Of a stretch of DNA of 64,000 bases, positions 50,618 to 58,772 are shown one piece after another. The notes under the pieces were generated by a model that ran no database searches, was not told where the DNA came from, and was given only the letters and a program-made list of their open reading frames with translations. The stretch's first letter is position 1, and every line of letters starts with the position of its first letter. Position numbers and translations under genes: made by a program. The stretch is from Chitinimonas koreensis (GTDB lineage Bacteria; Pseudomonadota; Gammaproteobacteria; Burkholderiales; Chitinimonadaceae), in contig NZ_CP060704.1 of assembly GCF_014353015.1 (NCBI RefSeq), forward strand, positions 645,001 to 709,000. The letters are read 5' to 3'.

Positions 50618-52051
50618 ATGCACCACGACGCCCGCGATTTCGCGCCGGCTGCCCGCGCCAGCCTCGGCGACGCACGCCTTCAGCAGGCGCTGGCGCGCAT
50701 CCCGATCAAGTTCGTCCAGGGCCGCGCGCGCGCCGCCGACGAGTTCGGCGACTTCGAGGCGCTGCGCGAGGCCGGCCGCCGGGTGCGCGACACGGTGCTG
50801 GCCGACCTGGCCGGCTGGCTGGAGAAGTTCGAGGCCGCCGCCGTCGCGCGCGGCGTGCAGGTGCACTGGGCCGAGGATGCCGCCGACGCCTGCCGCATCG
50901 TCGCCGACATCGCCCGCGCCGCCGGCTGCCGCCGCGCGGTCAAGTCCAAGTCCATGGTCAGCGAGGAGATCGGCCTCAATGCCGCGCTGGCCGCGGCCGG
51001 CGTCGAGGTGGTCGAGACCGACCTCGGCGAATACGTGATCCAGCTCGCCGGCGAGCGGCCCAGCCATATCGTGGCGCCGATCATCCACAAGGACCGCGCC
51101 GCGGTGGCCGAGCTGTTCGAGACCCACCATGCCCGCGAGCGGCCCGACCCGGCCTGGCGCGACGACATCGCTGGGCTGACCCGCGAGGCGCGCGAAGAGC
51201 TGCGGCCGCGCTTCCTCGCCGCCGACCTCGGCATCAGCGGCGCCAACTTCCTGGTGGCCGAGACCGGCAGCGCGATGATCGTGACCAACGAGGGCAACGG
51301 CCGGCTGTGCACCACGCTGCCGCGCGTGCACGTCGCCGTCACCGGCATCGAGAAGGTGGTGCCGACGCTCGACGACGCCGCCACGCTGGTCCGGCTGCTC
51401 ACCCGCTCGGCCACCGGCCAGCCGATCAGCAACTACGTGTCGATCCTGACCGGCCCGAAGGACGCCGGCGGCGCCGAAGGCCCCGACGAGATGCACGTGG
51501 TGCTGCTCGACAACGGCCGCTCGCGCCTCTCGGCCGATCCGGCGCTCAAGCCGATGCTGCGCTGCATCCGCTGCGGCGCCTGCATGAACCATTGCCCGGT
51601 CTACCAGGCCATCGGCGGCCATCCCTATGGCTGGGTCTACCCGGGGCCGATGGGCGCGGTGCTGGCGCCGCATCTGCTCGGCCTCGAGGCGGCGCCCGAC
51701 CTGCCGCAGGCGGCCACGCTGTGCGGCCAGTGCGAGGTGGCCTGCCCGGTCAAGATCCCGCTGCCCGAGATGCTGCGTATGCTGCGCGAGCGCCAGGCCG
51801 AGGCCGGCCTGCAGAGCGGGCGCACGCGGCTGGCGTTCCGGCTGTGGGGCGCGTTGGCGCTGCGGCCGAGCCGCTACGCGCGGGTGACCGGCTGGATCGT
51901 GCGCGGGCTGCGGCTGTTGGCGCGCGGCGGCCAGTTGCGTGGCCGGAGCGGCTGGTTCAGCGGCCGTACGCTGCCGGCGCCGGCCGGCCGCACCTTCCAG
52001 GCGCTGTATGCCGAACGCCAGCGAGCCGCCGGCAAGGAGACGACGCGATGA
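50618..52051 (+). CDS. lutB: lactate utilisation iron-sulfur protein LutB
   Basis: 477 residues. An N-terminal LUD domain (about 60-300) with KSKSMVSEEIGLN near 110 and NEGNGRLCTTLPRVHV near 225 is followed by two ferredoxin-like clusters: CIRCGACMNHCP near 311-322 and CGQCEVACP near 368-376. It belongs to the three-part LutABC system that oxidises L-lactate. lutC follows with an ATGA overlap. lutA (Cys-rich CCG subunit), usually just upstream, is missing here; repeats fill that space. Confidence 0.92.
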   Translation: MHHDARDFAPAARASLGDARLQQALARIPIKFVQGRARAADEFGDFEALREAGRRVRDTVLADLAGWLEKFEAAAVARGVQVHWAEDAADACRIVADIARAAGCRRAVKSKSMVSEEIGLNAALAAAGVEVVETDLGEYVIQLAGERPSHIVAPIIHKDRAAVAELFETHHARERPDPAWRDDIAGLTREAREELRPRFLAADLGISGANFLVAETGSAMIVTNEGNGRLCTTLPRVHVAVTGIEKVVPTLDDAATLVRLLTRSATGQPISNYVSILTGPKDAGGAEGPDEMHVVLLDNGRSRLSADPALKPMLRCIRCGACMNHCPVYQAIGGHPYGWVYPGPMGAVLAPHLLGLEAAPDLPQAATLCGQCEVACPVKIPLPEMLRMLRERQAEAGLQSGRTRLAFRLWGALALRPSRYARVTGWIVRGLRLLARGGQLRGRSGWFSGRTLPAPAGRTFQALYAERQRAAGKETTR

Positions 52052-52704
52052 GCGCACGCGACCGCATCCTCGGCCGGCTGCGCGCGGAGCCGGCCGCCAC
52101 GGCGCCGGGCGCCGCCGCGTCGGGCGCCGCCGCGTCGGGCGCCGCTGCGTCGGCGCGCCGGCCGGCGCTCTGGCCGGCCGGCCTGCAGCGCGACGAGCCG
52201 GTCGCCCGTTTCATCGACCGCGCCGGCCGGCTCGACAGCACGGTGGCGCGCGTCGCCGAGCTGCGCGCGGTACCGCTGGTGGTGGCCAGCTATCTGCAGC
52301 GCCACGGTTTGCCTCATGCGCTGGCGTGCTGGCCGGCCTATGCCGGGCTCGACTGGGCCGCGGTCGGCATCCGCGCCGAAACGCGGCCGGCGCGCGCCGA
52401 CGACCGGGTCGGCCTGACCGGCTGCTTCGCCGCGATCGCCGAGACCGGCACGCTGATGCTGTGCTCGGGGCCGGAGACGCCTGCGGTGACTAGCCTGCTG
52501 CCCGAGACCCACCTGGCCATCGTGCCGGCGCAGCGCGTGGTGCGCAGCCTGGAGGAGGGCTTCGCCCGGCTGCGGCGCGAGCTCGGCGCGCCGCCGCGCG
52601 CGGTCAACCTGGTGTCCGGGCCGTCGCGCACCGGCGACATCGAGCAGACAATCACCCTCGGGGCGCACGGGCCGTACCGGGTACATCTGCTGGTGGTCGG
52701 CTAG
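52048..52704 (+). CDS. lutC: lactate utilisation protein LutC
   Basis: 218 residues with a LUD domain over about 60-218. Key stretches include GCFAAIAETGTLML near 130-143 and SGPSRTGDIEQTITLGAHGP near 189-208. The N-terminal part has a 15-bp tandem repeat (52111-52155) coding for three GAAAS-like units, of low complexity and possibly variable in length. The start overlaps the lutB stop (ATGA), so the two are coupled. Confidence 0.92.
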   Translation: MSARDRILGRLRAEPAATAPGAAASGAAASGAAASARRPALWPAGLQRDEPVARFIDRAGRLDSTVARVAELRAVPLVVASYLQRHGLPHALACWPAYAGLDWAAVGIRAETRPARADDRVGLTGCFAAIAETGTLMLCSGPETPAVTSLLPETHLAIVPAQRVVRSLEEGFARLRRELGAPPRAVNLVSGPSRTGDIEQTITLGAHGPYRVHLLVVG

Positions 52705-52763
52705 GCTGCGGGTCGGCCGGGCGTTCGCGCCGGGCCGCCTCTTCACTGTCCATGGAGCCCGCC

Positions 52764-53396
52764 ATGCCCTCGGTCCACGCGCTGCTGTCCTTCGCCCTCG
52801 TCGCCTTCGCCATGGCGATCACGCCGGGTCCGAACATGGCCTACATGGTGTCGCGCGCGCTGTGCCAGGGCCGCCGCGCCGGCTACGTCTCGCTGGCCGG
52901 GGTGGCGATGGGCTTCGTGGTCTACATGCTGGCCGCCGCGCTGGGGATCAGCGCGCTGTTGCTGGCGGTGCCGTTGGCCTACGACCTGCTGCGGCTGGCC
53001 GGCGTGGCCTACCTGCTGTGGCTGGCGTGGCAGGCGGTGCGGCCGGGCGGCGGTTCGCCGTTCGAAGTGCGCGCGCTGCCGCCCGACGGCGATGGCCGGC
53101 TGCTGCTGACCGGCTTCCTGACCAATCTGCTCAATCCGAAGATGCCGGTGCTCTACCTGTCGCTGCTGCCGCAGTTCATCGACCCGGCGCGCGGCCACGT
53201 GCTGGCGCAGGGCGTGGTGCTGGGCTGCCTGCAGATCGCGGTCAGCGTCAGCGTGCATCTCACGCTGATCACGCTGGCTGGCCGGGTGGCGCTGTTCCTG
53301 GCCGACCGGCCCGTCTTCGCCCGCGTCCAGCGCTGGCTGATGGCGACGGTGCTGGGCGGCATGGCGCTGCGGCTGGCGGCGGATACGCGGCGGTGA
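52764..53396 (+). CDS. LysE/RhtB family amino-acid exporter
   Basis: 210 residues with about six membrane helices. The family signature ITPGPNMAYM is near residue 18-27 and FLTNLLNPKMPVLY near 119-132. These proteins export amino acids such as lysine, threonine or homoserine lactone; the substrate is unknown. I chose ATG 52764, with ggag 7 nt before; ATG 52752 is an in-frame alternative. A heptamer-armed repeat follows 4 nt after the stop. Confidence 0.9.
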   Translation: MPSVHALLSFALVAFAMAITPGPNMAYMVSRALCQGRRAGYVSLAGVAMGFVVYMLAAALGISALLLAVPLAYDLLRLAGVAYLLWLAWQAVRPGGGSPFEVRALPPDGDGRLLLTGFLTNLLNPKMPVLYLSLLPQFIDPARGHVLAQGVVLGCLQIAVSVSVHLTLITLAGRVALFLADRPVFARVQRWLMATVLGGMALRLAADTRR

Positions 53397-53399
53397 GCA

Positions 53400-53647
53400 G
53401 GGGAAGAGGGAAGAAGGAAGGGGGAAGGGGGAAGGGTAACCCGTCCCCTCCCAACCTCCCCCTTGAAGGGGGAGGAGCAGGTCGCGACAACCTCGATGGA
53501 TTGTGAGCATCCAGGCGTCGTTCGATTTTGCCTCGCCCGCTGCGCCTTCTCCGCCCGGCCCCCTCCCCTTCAAGGGGAGGGCTGGGGTGGGGATGGGGTT
53601 ACCCTTCCCCCTTCCCCCTTCTCACCTTCCCCCTTCTCACCTTCCCC
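53400..53647. repeat. heptamer-armed inverted repeat after the LysE gene
   Basis: The left arm has five tandem 7-mers of type RRGGAAG (53400-53434) followed by gggtaaccc and a cctccccc-ttgaa-gggggagg palindrome (about 53453-53474). The right arm mirrors it: a ccctcccc-ttcaa-ggggaggg palindrome (about 53562-53583), ggggttaccc, and 7-mers of type CTTCCCC from 53604 to 53647. The left arm is G-rich enough to consider a quadruplex. It fills the 327-bp gap between two convergent genes; there is no credible CDS. Confidence 0.72.
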
Positions 53648-53670
53648 AGGCAATCAGTGCACTGACAAAA

Positions 53671-53704
53671 GCAAAAGGGCGAACCCACGGGTTCGCCCTT
53701 TTGC
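53671..53704. terminator. bidirectional terminator (LysE gene / imelysin operon)
   Basis: A perfect 15-bp stem (gcaaaagggcgaacc / ggttcgcccttttgc) has A and T runs on both sides, so it can stop transcription from either convergent gene. Confidence 0.9.
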
Positions 53705-53723
53705 TTGAACAGGCCGGCCAAGC

Positions 53724-54863
53724 TCAATCCCCGTCGCTGTCCTTGAAGCCGATGGTCACGCCGACCGCGTCGGCCACCTGCAGTTCGACCAGCCGCTGCA
53801 ACCGGCGGATCGAATCGAGCAGTTCCTGCCCCACCGCCGGATTGCGCGCCAGCGCGGTCGCGCTGTCGTCGGGCAGCCTGGCCAGCGCGGCGCGCGCGAC
53901 GGCGAATTCCTCGTTCAGGTGGCGCGCCAGGATCGGCTTGCCGGCCTGCTCGAGCCGGGCGGCGAAGCTCGGTTCCTTGCCGGACGGCGCGAGGAAGATC
54001 TCCTCCAGCGTGCCCAGCGTGGCGGCGAGGCCTGCCTTGGTCTGGTGGCTGCGCCAGGCGTCGAAGTCCTGCCGCGTCGGCTTCTTGGCCAGCTTGCTGC
54101 TGCCCAGCCGCGCCACCTTCTTGTCGCGCAGCGCTTCGAAGCTGGCGGCCAGCAGGTTCACCGCCTCCTCGAACGCCTGGCGGCCGGCCTCGTGGTCGAG
54201 CGGCTCGGCGGCATAGCTGCGCCAGTCCTTGAGCAGGCCGTCGGTCTCGCTCGCCACGTCGGCGGCCAGCGCGGCGGTGTACTGGCAGCGCTTGCGGAAG
54301 TGCAGCCGGCCGAGCTGGGCGCGGGCACGGTCCTCGCCCCACAGCAGGAATTCGAGCGCCGGCAGGCCCTGCGCCGCGGCGCCGACGCTGTCGTCGACCG
54401 GCGTCTCGGCGCTGGCCAGCCGCACGGCTTCCTCGACCTTGGGCGTACGGGTCGGCCAGACGTCGATCTGCCAGGCGGTGCGGCGGCTCAGCAGCGGGCC
54501 GCTCGGCAGCGCCTCGACGGCGCGCCAGGCGGCATAGGTCTTGATCCAGGCGCCGCGCGCGGCGTCCAGGTTGGACTGGCTCAGCCGCTGGCACAGCGTG
54601 GCGCTGCTGTCGCGCAGCGCGGCGGCGGCGGCGGCCAGCGCCTCGATGCGCGGCAGCTGCTGGCGCTGCCAGCCGGCCACGGTGGCGGCGGCGTCGAGCG
54701 CGATGGTGTCGCTGGCCGCTGCGGGCGCGGCGGCCGGGGCCGGGGCCGGCGCGGCCGGCGCAGGGGTGGCGGACGCCTGCGGCGCCGGCGGCGGCGGCGT
54801 CGGGGCGGCACAGGCGGCGAGCAGGGCCGTCAGTGCGGCGAGGGCGGCGGTTCTGGCTTGCAT
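53724..54863 (-). CDS. imelysin-family lipoprotein
   Basis: 379 residues. A lipoprotein signal (LTALLAAC, lipobox Cys near residue 19) is followed by a Pro/Ala linker (about 20-50) and an imelysin domain (about 55-375) with the WGEDRARA segment near 177. Members are iron-regulated periplasmic proteins thought to act in iron handling. It is the last gene of the imelysin / di-haem oxidoreductase / imelysin operon. It probably anchors to the outer or inner membrane facing the periplasm. Confidence 0.85.
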   Translation of the reverse strand: MQARTAALAALTALLAACAAPTPPPPAPQASATPAPAAPAPAPAAAPAAASDTIALDAAATVAGWQRQQLPRIEALAAAAAALRDSSATLCQRLSQSNLDAARGAWIKTYAAWRAVEALPSGPLLSRRTAWQIDVWPTRTPKVEEAVRLASAETPVDDSVGAAAQGLPALEFLLWGEDRARAQLGRLHFRKRCQYTAALAADVASETDGLLKDWRSYAAEPLDHEAGRQAFEEAVNLLAASFEALRDKKVARLGSSKLAKKPTRQDFDAWRSHQTKAGLAATLGTLEEIFLAPSGKEPSFAARLEQAGKPILARHLNEEFAVARAALARLPDDSATALARNPAVGQELLDSIRRLQRLVELQVADAVGVTIGFKDSDGD

Positions 54864-54922
54864 GCGCGGAATCTCCGGGGAGGGATCGGGGCCTGCCGGC
54901 CCCGACGGGATGAGGATGTGCC

Positions 54923-56317
54923 CTACAGGGACGAGAGGAATTGGACGAGGTTCTCGCGATCCTGCTTCGACAGCTTGAGCACCTGCTGCTTGGCGGCCTC
55001 GGCTTCGCCGCCGTGCCACAGCACCGCTTCGAGCAGGTTGCGCGCGCGGCCGTCGTGCAGGTAGCGGCTGTGGCCGTTCACGGCCGGCACCAGCCCGAGG
55101 CCCCACAGCGCCGGCGTCTTCCAGTCGCGGCCGCCGGCCTGGTAGTCGGGCCGGCCGTCGGCCAGGCCTTCGCCCATGTCGTGCAGCAGCAGGTCGGTGT
55201 AGGGGAAGATCGTCTGCCTGCCCAGCTGCGGCACCGCCTTGAAATCGCCGGTGGTGTAGCGCGGCACGTGGCAGACGGCGCATTGCGACTGGTGGAACAG
55301 CTCGCGGCCGCGGCGCACGCGCGGGTCGTCCAGGTCGCGCGCGGCCGGCACCGCCAGCGTGCGGCTGTAGAAGATCACCTGGTCCATCAGGTGATCGGCG
55401 ATCTCGGGCTTGCCGCCGGTCGGCGCCTTGCGGCAGTCGGCCTGCGCCGCGGTGCATTCCTCGTGCGGGAAGCGGCTCGAGGTGATGCCGATGTCGCCGC
55501 CGAAGGCGCCGGCGCTCTGGTGCGCCACGCTGCCGGTATTGGCCTTCCAGCCGTAGCGGCCGATCACCATGCGGCGCGCGTAGGCGTCCCACACCATGTT
55601 GATGCGGCCCTTGATCGGGCCGTCGAGCGCGGCCTGGCGGCGCACGTTGGCCTCGATGTCGGCGGGCTTGATCGCCTCGATCAGGCCCAGGCCGATCATC
55701 TGCGGCGCGATGCGCGGCGACATCATGGTCTCCGGGTGCATCGGGCCGTAACCGAGGTCGACCAGCTCGTACTTCGGCTTGAGCAGGGTGTAGCGCTCGC
55801 CGTCGGCGAAGCGGCCCTCGATCTCCTGGTAGGCGATATTGACCTGGCCCTCGGGCTTCACGTCGGGGATCGCGTCGTTGTTGAACTGGCCGCCGTAGGT
55901 CGGCTCGGGCTTGGGGCCGCCGTGGGCGTCGCGGCCCGGGATCGACAGCCGGAACAGGAGGCCGACCGGCTGCTCGGACTGCAGGTCGTTGTCGAAGGCC
56001 GGCGGCTTGCCGCGGCCGTCCTCGGTATGGCAGCCGCCGCAGGAGCGGGCGATGAAGTGCGGGCCGAGGCCGTCGCGGCCTTCGGTCGAGGACGGCGCCT
56101 CCACCCAGTTCTTCTTGAAGAAGGAATTGCCGACCACGAAGGTGGTGCGCTGCCGGTCGCTCAGATTGGCGGCCGGGTAGGAAAACGCATTCTTGCCGAA
56201 GTCGAAGGTGGTGGTGGCGCCGCCGGGCAGCTTCTCGGCGGGATCGAACTCGGGTACCAGCGCGAGGCCGGTGGCGGTGGCCGCAGCGGCGGCGAACAGG
56301 AACAGCAGGGTCTTCAT
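54923..56317 (-). CDS. di-haem oxidoreductase family protein (DUF1111)
   Basis: 464 residues with a Sec signal peptide (MKTLLFLFAAAAAT...). Two c-type haem sites are visible: CGGCH near 93-97 (preceded by FIARS) and CAVCH near 345-349. This is the DUF1111 di-haem group related to MauG/CcpA peroxidases. It acts in the periplasm. Its reaction is not established; in this operon it could oxidise or reduce iron for the imelysin proteins, which is an inference. It lies between two imelysin genes. Confidence 0.88.
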   Translation of the reverse strand: MKTLLFLFAAAAATATGLALVPEFDPAEKLPGGATTTFDFGKNAFSYPAANLSDRQRTTFVVGNSFFKKNWVEAPSSTEGRDGLGPHFIARSCGGCHTEDGRGKPPAFDNDLQSEQPVGLLFRLSIPGRDAHGGPKPEPTYGGQFNNDAIPDVKPEGQVNIAYQEIEGRFADGERYTLLKPKYELVDLGYGPMHPETMMSPRIAPQMIGLGLIEAIKPADIEANVRRQAALDGPIKGRINMVWDAYARRMVIGRYGWKANTGSVAHQSAGAFGGDIGITSSRFPHEECTAAQADCRKAPTGGKPEIADHLMDQVIFYSRTLAVPAARDLDDPRVRRGRELFHQSQCAVCHVPRYTTGDFKAVPQLGRQTIFPYTDLLLHDMGEGLADGRPDYQAGGRDWKTPALWGLGLVPAVNGHSRYLHDGRARNLLEAVLWHGGEAEAAKQQVLKLSKQDRENLVQFLSSL

Positions 56318-56408
56318 GACTTCCAGCAAGCAAGAAGGGCATGGCGCGTCGGCCATGCCCCGGTGGGGTTCGCGGCGGGCAGGGGCGGGGCTCGGCCCGC
56401 CGCGGCGA

Positions 56409-57551
56409 TCAGACGCTGGTGTTGAGCTTCTTGATGCCCAGCGCCTTGGCGGCGTTCACCACGTCGCCGGCCTGCTTCTTGAGGGCGTCGATGGTAGCAC
56501 GCACGCGCTGGCGGCCCGGCGCGTTGTTCTTGCCGGCGATCTCCTGGTCGAACGGGGCCTGGATTTCGCCCGCCAGCTTGACCGAGTTGGCGATGTCGGC
56601 GCTGGTCTTCTCGGCCAGCTTGGCGTCCTTGGCGGCGACCAGCTCGCGCAGGCTCGGGCCGCTGACCACGCTGCCGTCGGCGCGCTTGAAGCGGCCTTCC
56701 CACACGTTCTGGATGCCGGTCGCGTTGGCGACCACGTCGCGGTGGGTGTTGTCCGAGAAGCAGCTGTGCTCGTCTTCCTGGGCCTTGGAGGCCAGCGCGA
56801 CCTCCATGCGCTCGCCGGCCAGCTCGCCGCGCGACAGCGTGCCGATGCCGGTCAGGATCTTCTGCAGCGCATCCTTGTCGGCGACGAACTTGGCGCGGTA
56901 GTTGGACGCGTTGGGCGCCCAGGCCTGGGCCACGGTCGCCAGGTCGTCGACCAGCAGGTCGGTCACGATCTTGAGGTAGGTGCGGCGGCGGTCGGCGTTG
57001 GGCGCCTTGCCGTCGACGAAGTCGGTGTAGGCGCGCGCGCCCGGGCCGTCCTTGGACAGATCCTGGCCCCACAGCAGGAATTCGATCGCGTGCCAGCCGG
57101 TGCTGATGTTCTCCTCGCCGCCCTTCTCGTTGAGGCCGGCCAGCGCTTCGCGCGTCAGCTTGGTCTTGGGGTTGTTGATGATGCCGGCGCGGGGCTTGCC
57201 CTTGACGTAGTCGACGTAGGCCTCGTCCATCGGCCAGGCGTTGATGCGGCCTTCGGGGCCGTCGTCGGAATCGATCGGGCCGGCGTAGAAGCGGAACGCC
57301 TCGGTCTGGCCGTACCACTCGCGCGCGTCGAGCCAGCTCTGGCGCGCCGCCTTCAGGGTGTCTTCGCTCGGCGCCGCGAGGAAGGCGTCGACCGCCGCCT
57401 GCAGCTTCTTGGCGCCGCCGAGGGCGTCCTGGTAGCTGGCCTCGACCAGGGTGGCGTAGTGGCCGGCCACGTCGGCGGGCGTCACTTCGGCGCGGGCGAC
57501 CAGGCTGCCGGCGAGGGCGGCGGCGATCAGGGTGAGGCGGAGGGCTTTCAT
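56409..57551 (-). CDS. imelysin family protein, iron-regulated (IrpA-like)
   Basis: 380 residues with a cleavable signal peptide (cleavage near ARA-E, residue 21). The imelysin signature GxHxxE is present as GWHAIEFLLWG (near residue 150-160). It is a periplasmic, probably iron- or haem-linked peptidase-M75-fold protein; proteolysis itself is doubtful for the family. First gene of the operon, with gaggaa before the ATG and a promoter overlapped by a Fur-box-like sequence 40-75 nt upstream. Confidence 0.9.
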   Translation of the reverse strand: MKALRLTLIAAALAGSLVARAEVTPADVAGHYATLVEASYQDALGGAKKLQAAVDAFLAAPSEDTLKAARQSWLDAREWYGQTEAFRFYAGPIDSDDGPEGRINAWPMDEAYVDYVKGKPRAGIINNPKTKLTREALAGLNEKGGEENISTGWHAIEFLLWGQDLSKDGPGARAYTDFVDGKAPNADRRRTYLKIVTDLLVDDLATVAQAWAPNASNYRAKFVADKDALQKILTGIGTLSRGELAGERMEVALASKAQEDEHSCFSDNTHRDVVANATGIQNVWEGRFKRADGSVVSGPSLRELVAAKDAKLAEKTSADIANSVKLAGEIQAPFDQEIAGKNNAPGRQRVRATIDALKKQAGDVVNAAKALGIKKLNTSV

Positions 57552-57597
57552 TGCTGTTCTTCCTCGAGTGGGCAAATAGTCAGGATGACAACCGAAA

Positions 57598-57626
57598 ATA
57601 CTAATGTTAATGCGAATGGTTATCAA
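57598..57626 (-). promoter_or_regulatory. sigma-70 promoter of the imelysin operon
   Basis: On the minus strand TTGATA (57621-57626) and TAGTAT (57598-57603) have a 17-nt spacer. Transcription would start near 57591, about 40 nt before the first ATG. Confidence 0.75.
57606..57624 (-). promoter_or_regulatory. Fur-box-like operator
   Basis: GATAACCATTCGCATTAAC matches the 19-bp Fur consensus at 13 positions, including both outer GATAA and CATTA parts. It covers the spacer and most of the -35 element, so iron-loaded Fur should block the promoter. fur itself is at 62175-62615. Confidence 0.7.
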
Positions 57627-57661
57627 GTTGGCGCTGATGCGAGGCTTGCGGCGGCTCGCTG

Positions 57662-58522
57662 CTACCGGACCAGCAGCCAGCCCGCGGCGAAGCAGGCCAG
57701 GCCGGCCAGCACGGTGCGCAGCGCGCGGCGCCACCAGCGCGGCCGGTGGCCGGCGGCGACGTAGTGCACCAGGCCGGCGCCGAGCAGGCTCGGCGCGAGC
57801 TGCCAGCTCGATGCGACCAGCCAGCACGGCCAGGCCACCGCGGCCACGCCGGCGGCGAAGCCGGCCGCCGCCCGCAGCGCGGCCATCAGCGCCCAGCCGG
57901 GTGCCGGCGCGGCGAGGCCGAGCCGTGCGGCCTGCGCCGGCGTGAGGCGGTCCGGCCGGCTCGCCAGCCGTTCCGCTTCGGCGCGGGCGGCGGCATAGTC
58001 GGCCGCACCGGCGCCTTCATCGGCCACCAGCAGCGCGGCCAGGCCGAGCGCGGCCTCGCTCGGCGTCCGCTGCGCTGCGACGGCGGCATGGTCGGCGGCC
58101 AGCGCCCGGTCGGCCCGGCGCCGCTCGCGCCAGACCAGCGTGCCGCCGACCGTGGCGCCGGCCAGCGCCAGCACGATCAGCAGCAGTTGCCGGCTGGCGT
58201 TGAGGCTGCCCAGGCCGAGCAGCACGGCGTCGAGGCAGAGCGCCACCATGGCGGCCTCCTCGGCCTGGCGCGCGGCGGCCGGCCGGCCCTGGCCGCGATA
58301 GGGCTGCAGGCCGGCCAGGCCCAGCGCGGCGGCCAGCGGCAGCCACAGCCCGCCGAAGCGGCCGCGCAGGCAGCGGGCCAGCGTGCGGACGAGCGGGCCG
58401 GGCCGCGGTTCGGCCGGCAGCCGGGCGGCGATCTCGAGATGCCACCACTGGCGCGGTGTGCCCGAGGCGGCGTCGGCCAGCGCGAGGTGGAGGTGGCGGG
58501 CATGAGAAGGGGCGAGCGGCAC
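57662..58522 (-). CDS. putative membrane protein of unknown function
   Basis: 286 residues from a GTG start; I do not recognise the family. It is Ala/Leu/Arg-rich with about four hydrophobic segments (near 60-75, 110-132, 210-235 and 265-285). A soluble N-terminal part contains a WWHLEIAAR stretch. It is divergent in control from the imelysin operon only in that the Fur-box promoter starts after its stop. A long overlapping frame exists on the other strand, which is usual at this GC content; the minus frame has the more protein-like composition. Confidence 0.5.
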   Translation of the reverse strand: MPLAPSHARHLHLALADAASGTPRQWWHLEIAARLPAEPRPGPLVRTLARCLRGRFGGLWLPLAAALGLAGLQPYRGQGRPAAARQAEEAAMVALCLDAVLLGLGSLNASRQLLLIVLALAGATVGGTLVWRERRRADRALAADHAAVAAQRTPSEAALGLAALLVADEGAGAADYAAARAEAERLASRPDRLTPAQAARLGLAAPAPGWALMAALRAAAGFAAGVAAVAWPCWLVASSWQLAPSLLGAGLVHYVAAGHRPRWWRRALRTVLAGLACFAAGWLLVR

Positions 58523-58772
58523 GGGCGGAAGCTATAAACGTCTAGGAACGGCGCCGTGGCCGGATGGCGTGCGGCGGCGGCGTAGCATGCCGCCTGCCGG
58601 TACCGGCCGACAAGCGGCGGCGGAATCGGGCGCCACAGCCGACTGACGACGGCTATTGATTTAAATATAAAATATTTCGTCGAGGCGATTTCCGGGCATG
58701 CTCGATCCTTGGCTGCCCGCATCGATGTCCCGGCGGACGGCGCCGTGGGAATCCTGTTCATAGGAGGTCTGC

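Noticed and set aside
52111..52155. CRISPR-like repeat
   Set aside because: Three adjacent 15-bp units without spacers, in frame inside lutC.
53463..53708. A small ORF between the LysE gene and the imelysin operon
   Set aside because: It runs through the inverted repeat and into the terminator stem; its residues reflect the repeat, not a protein.
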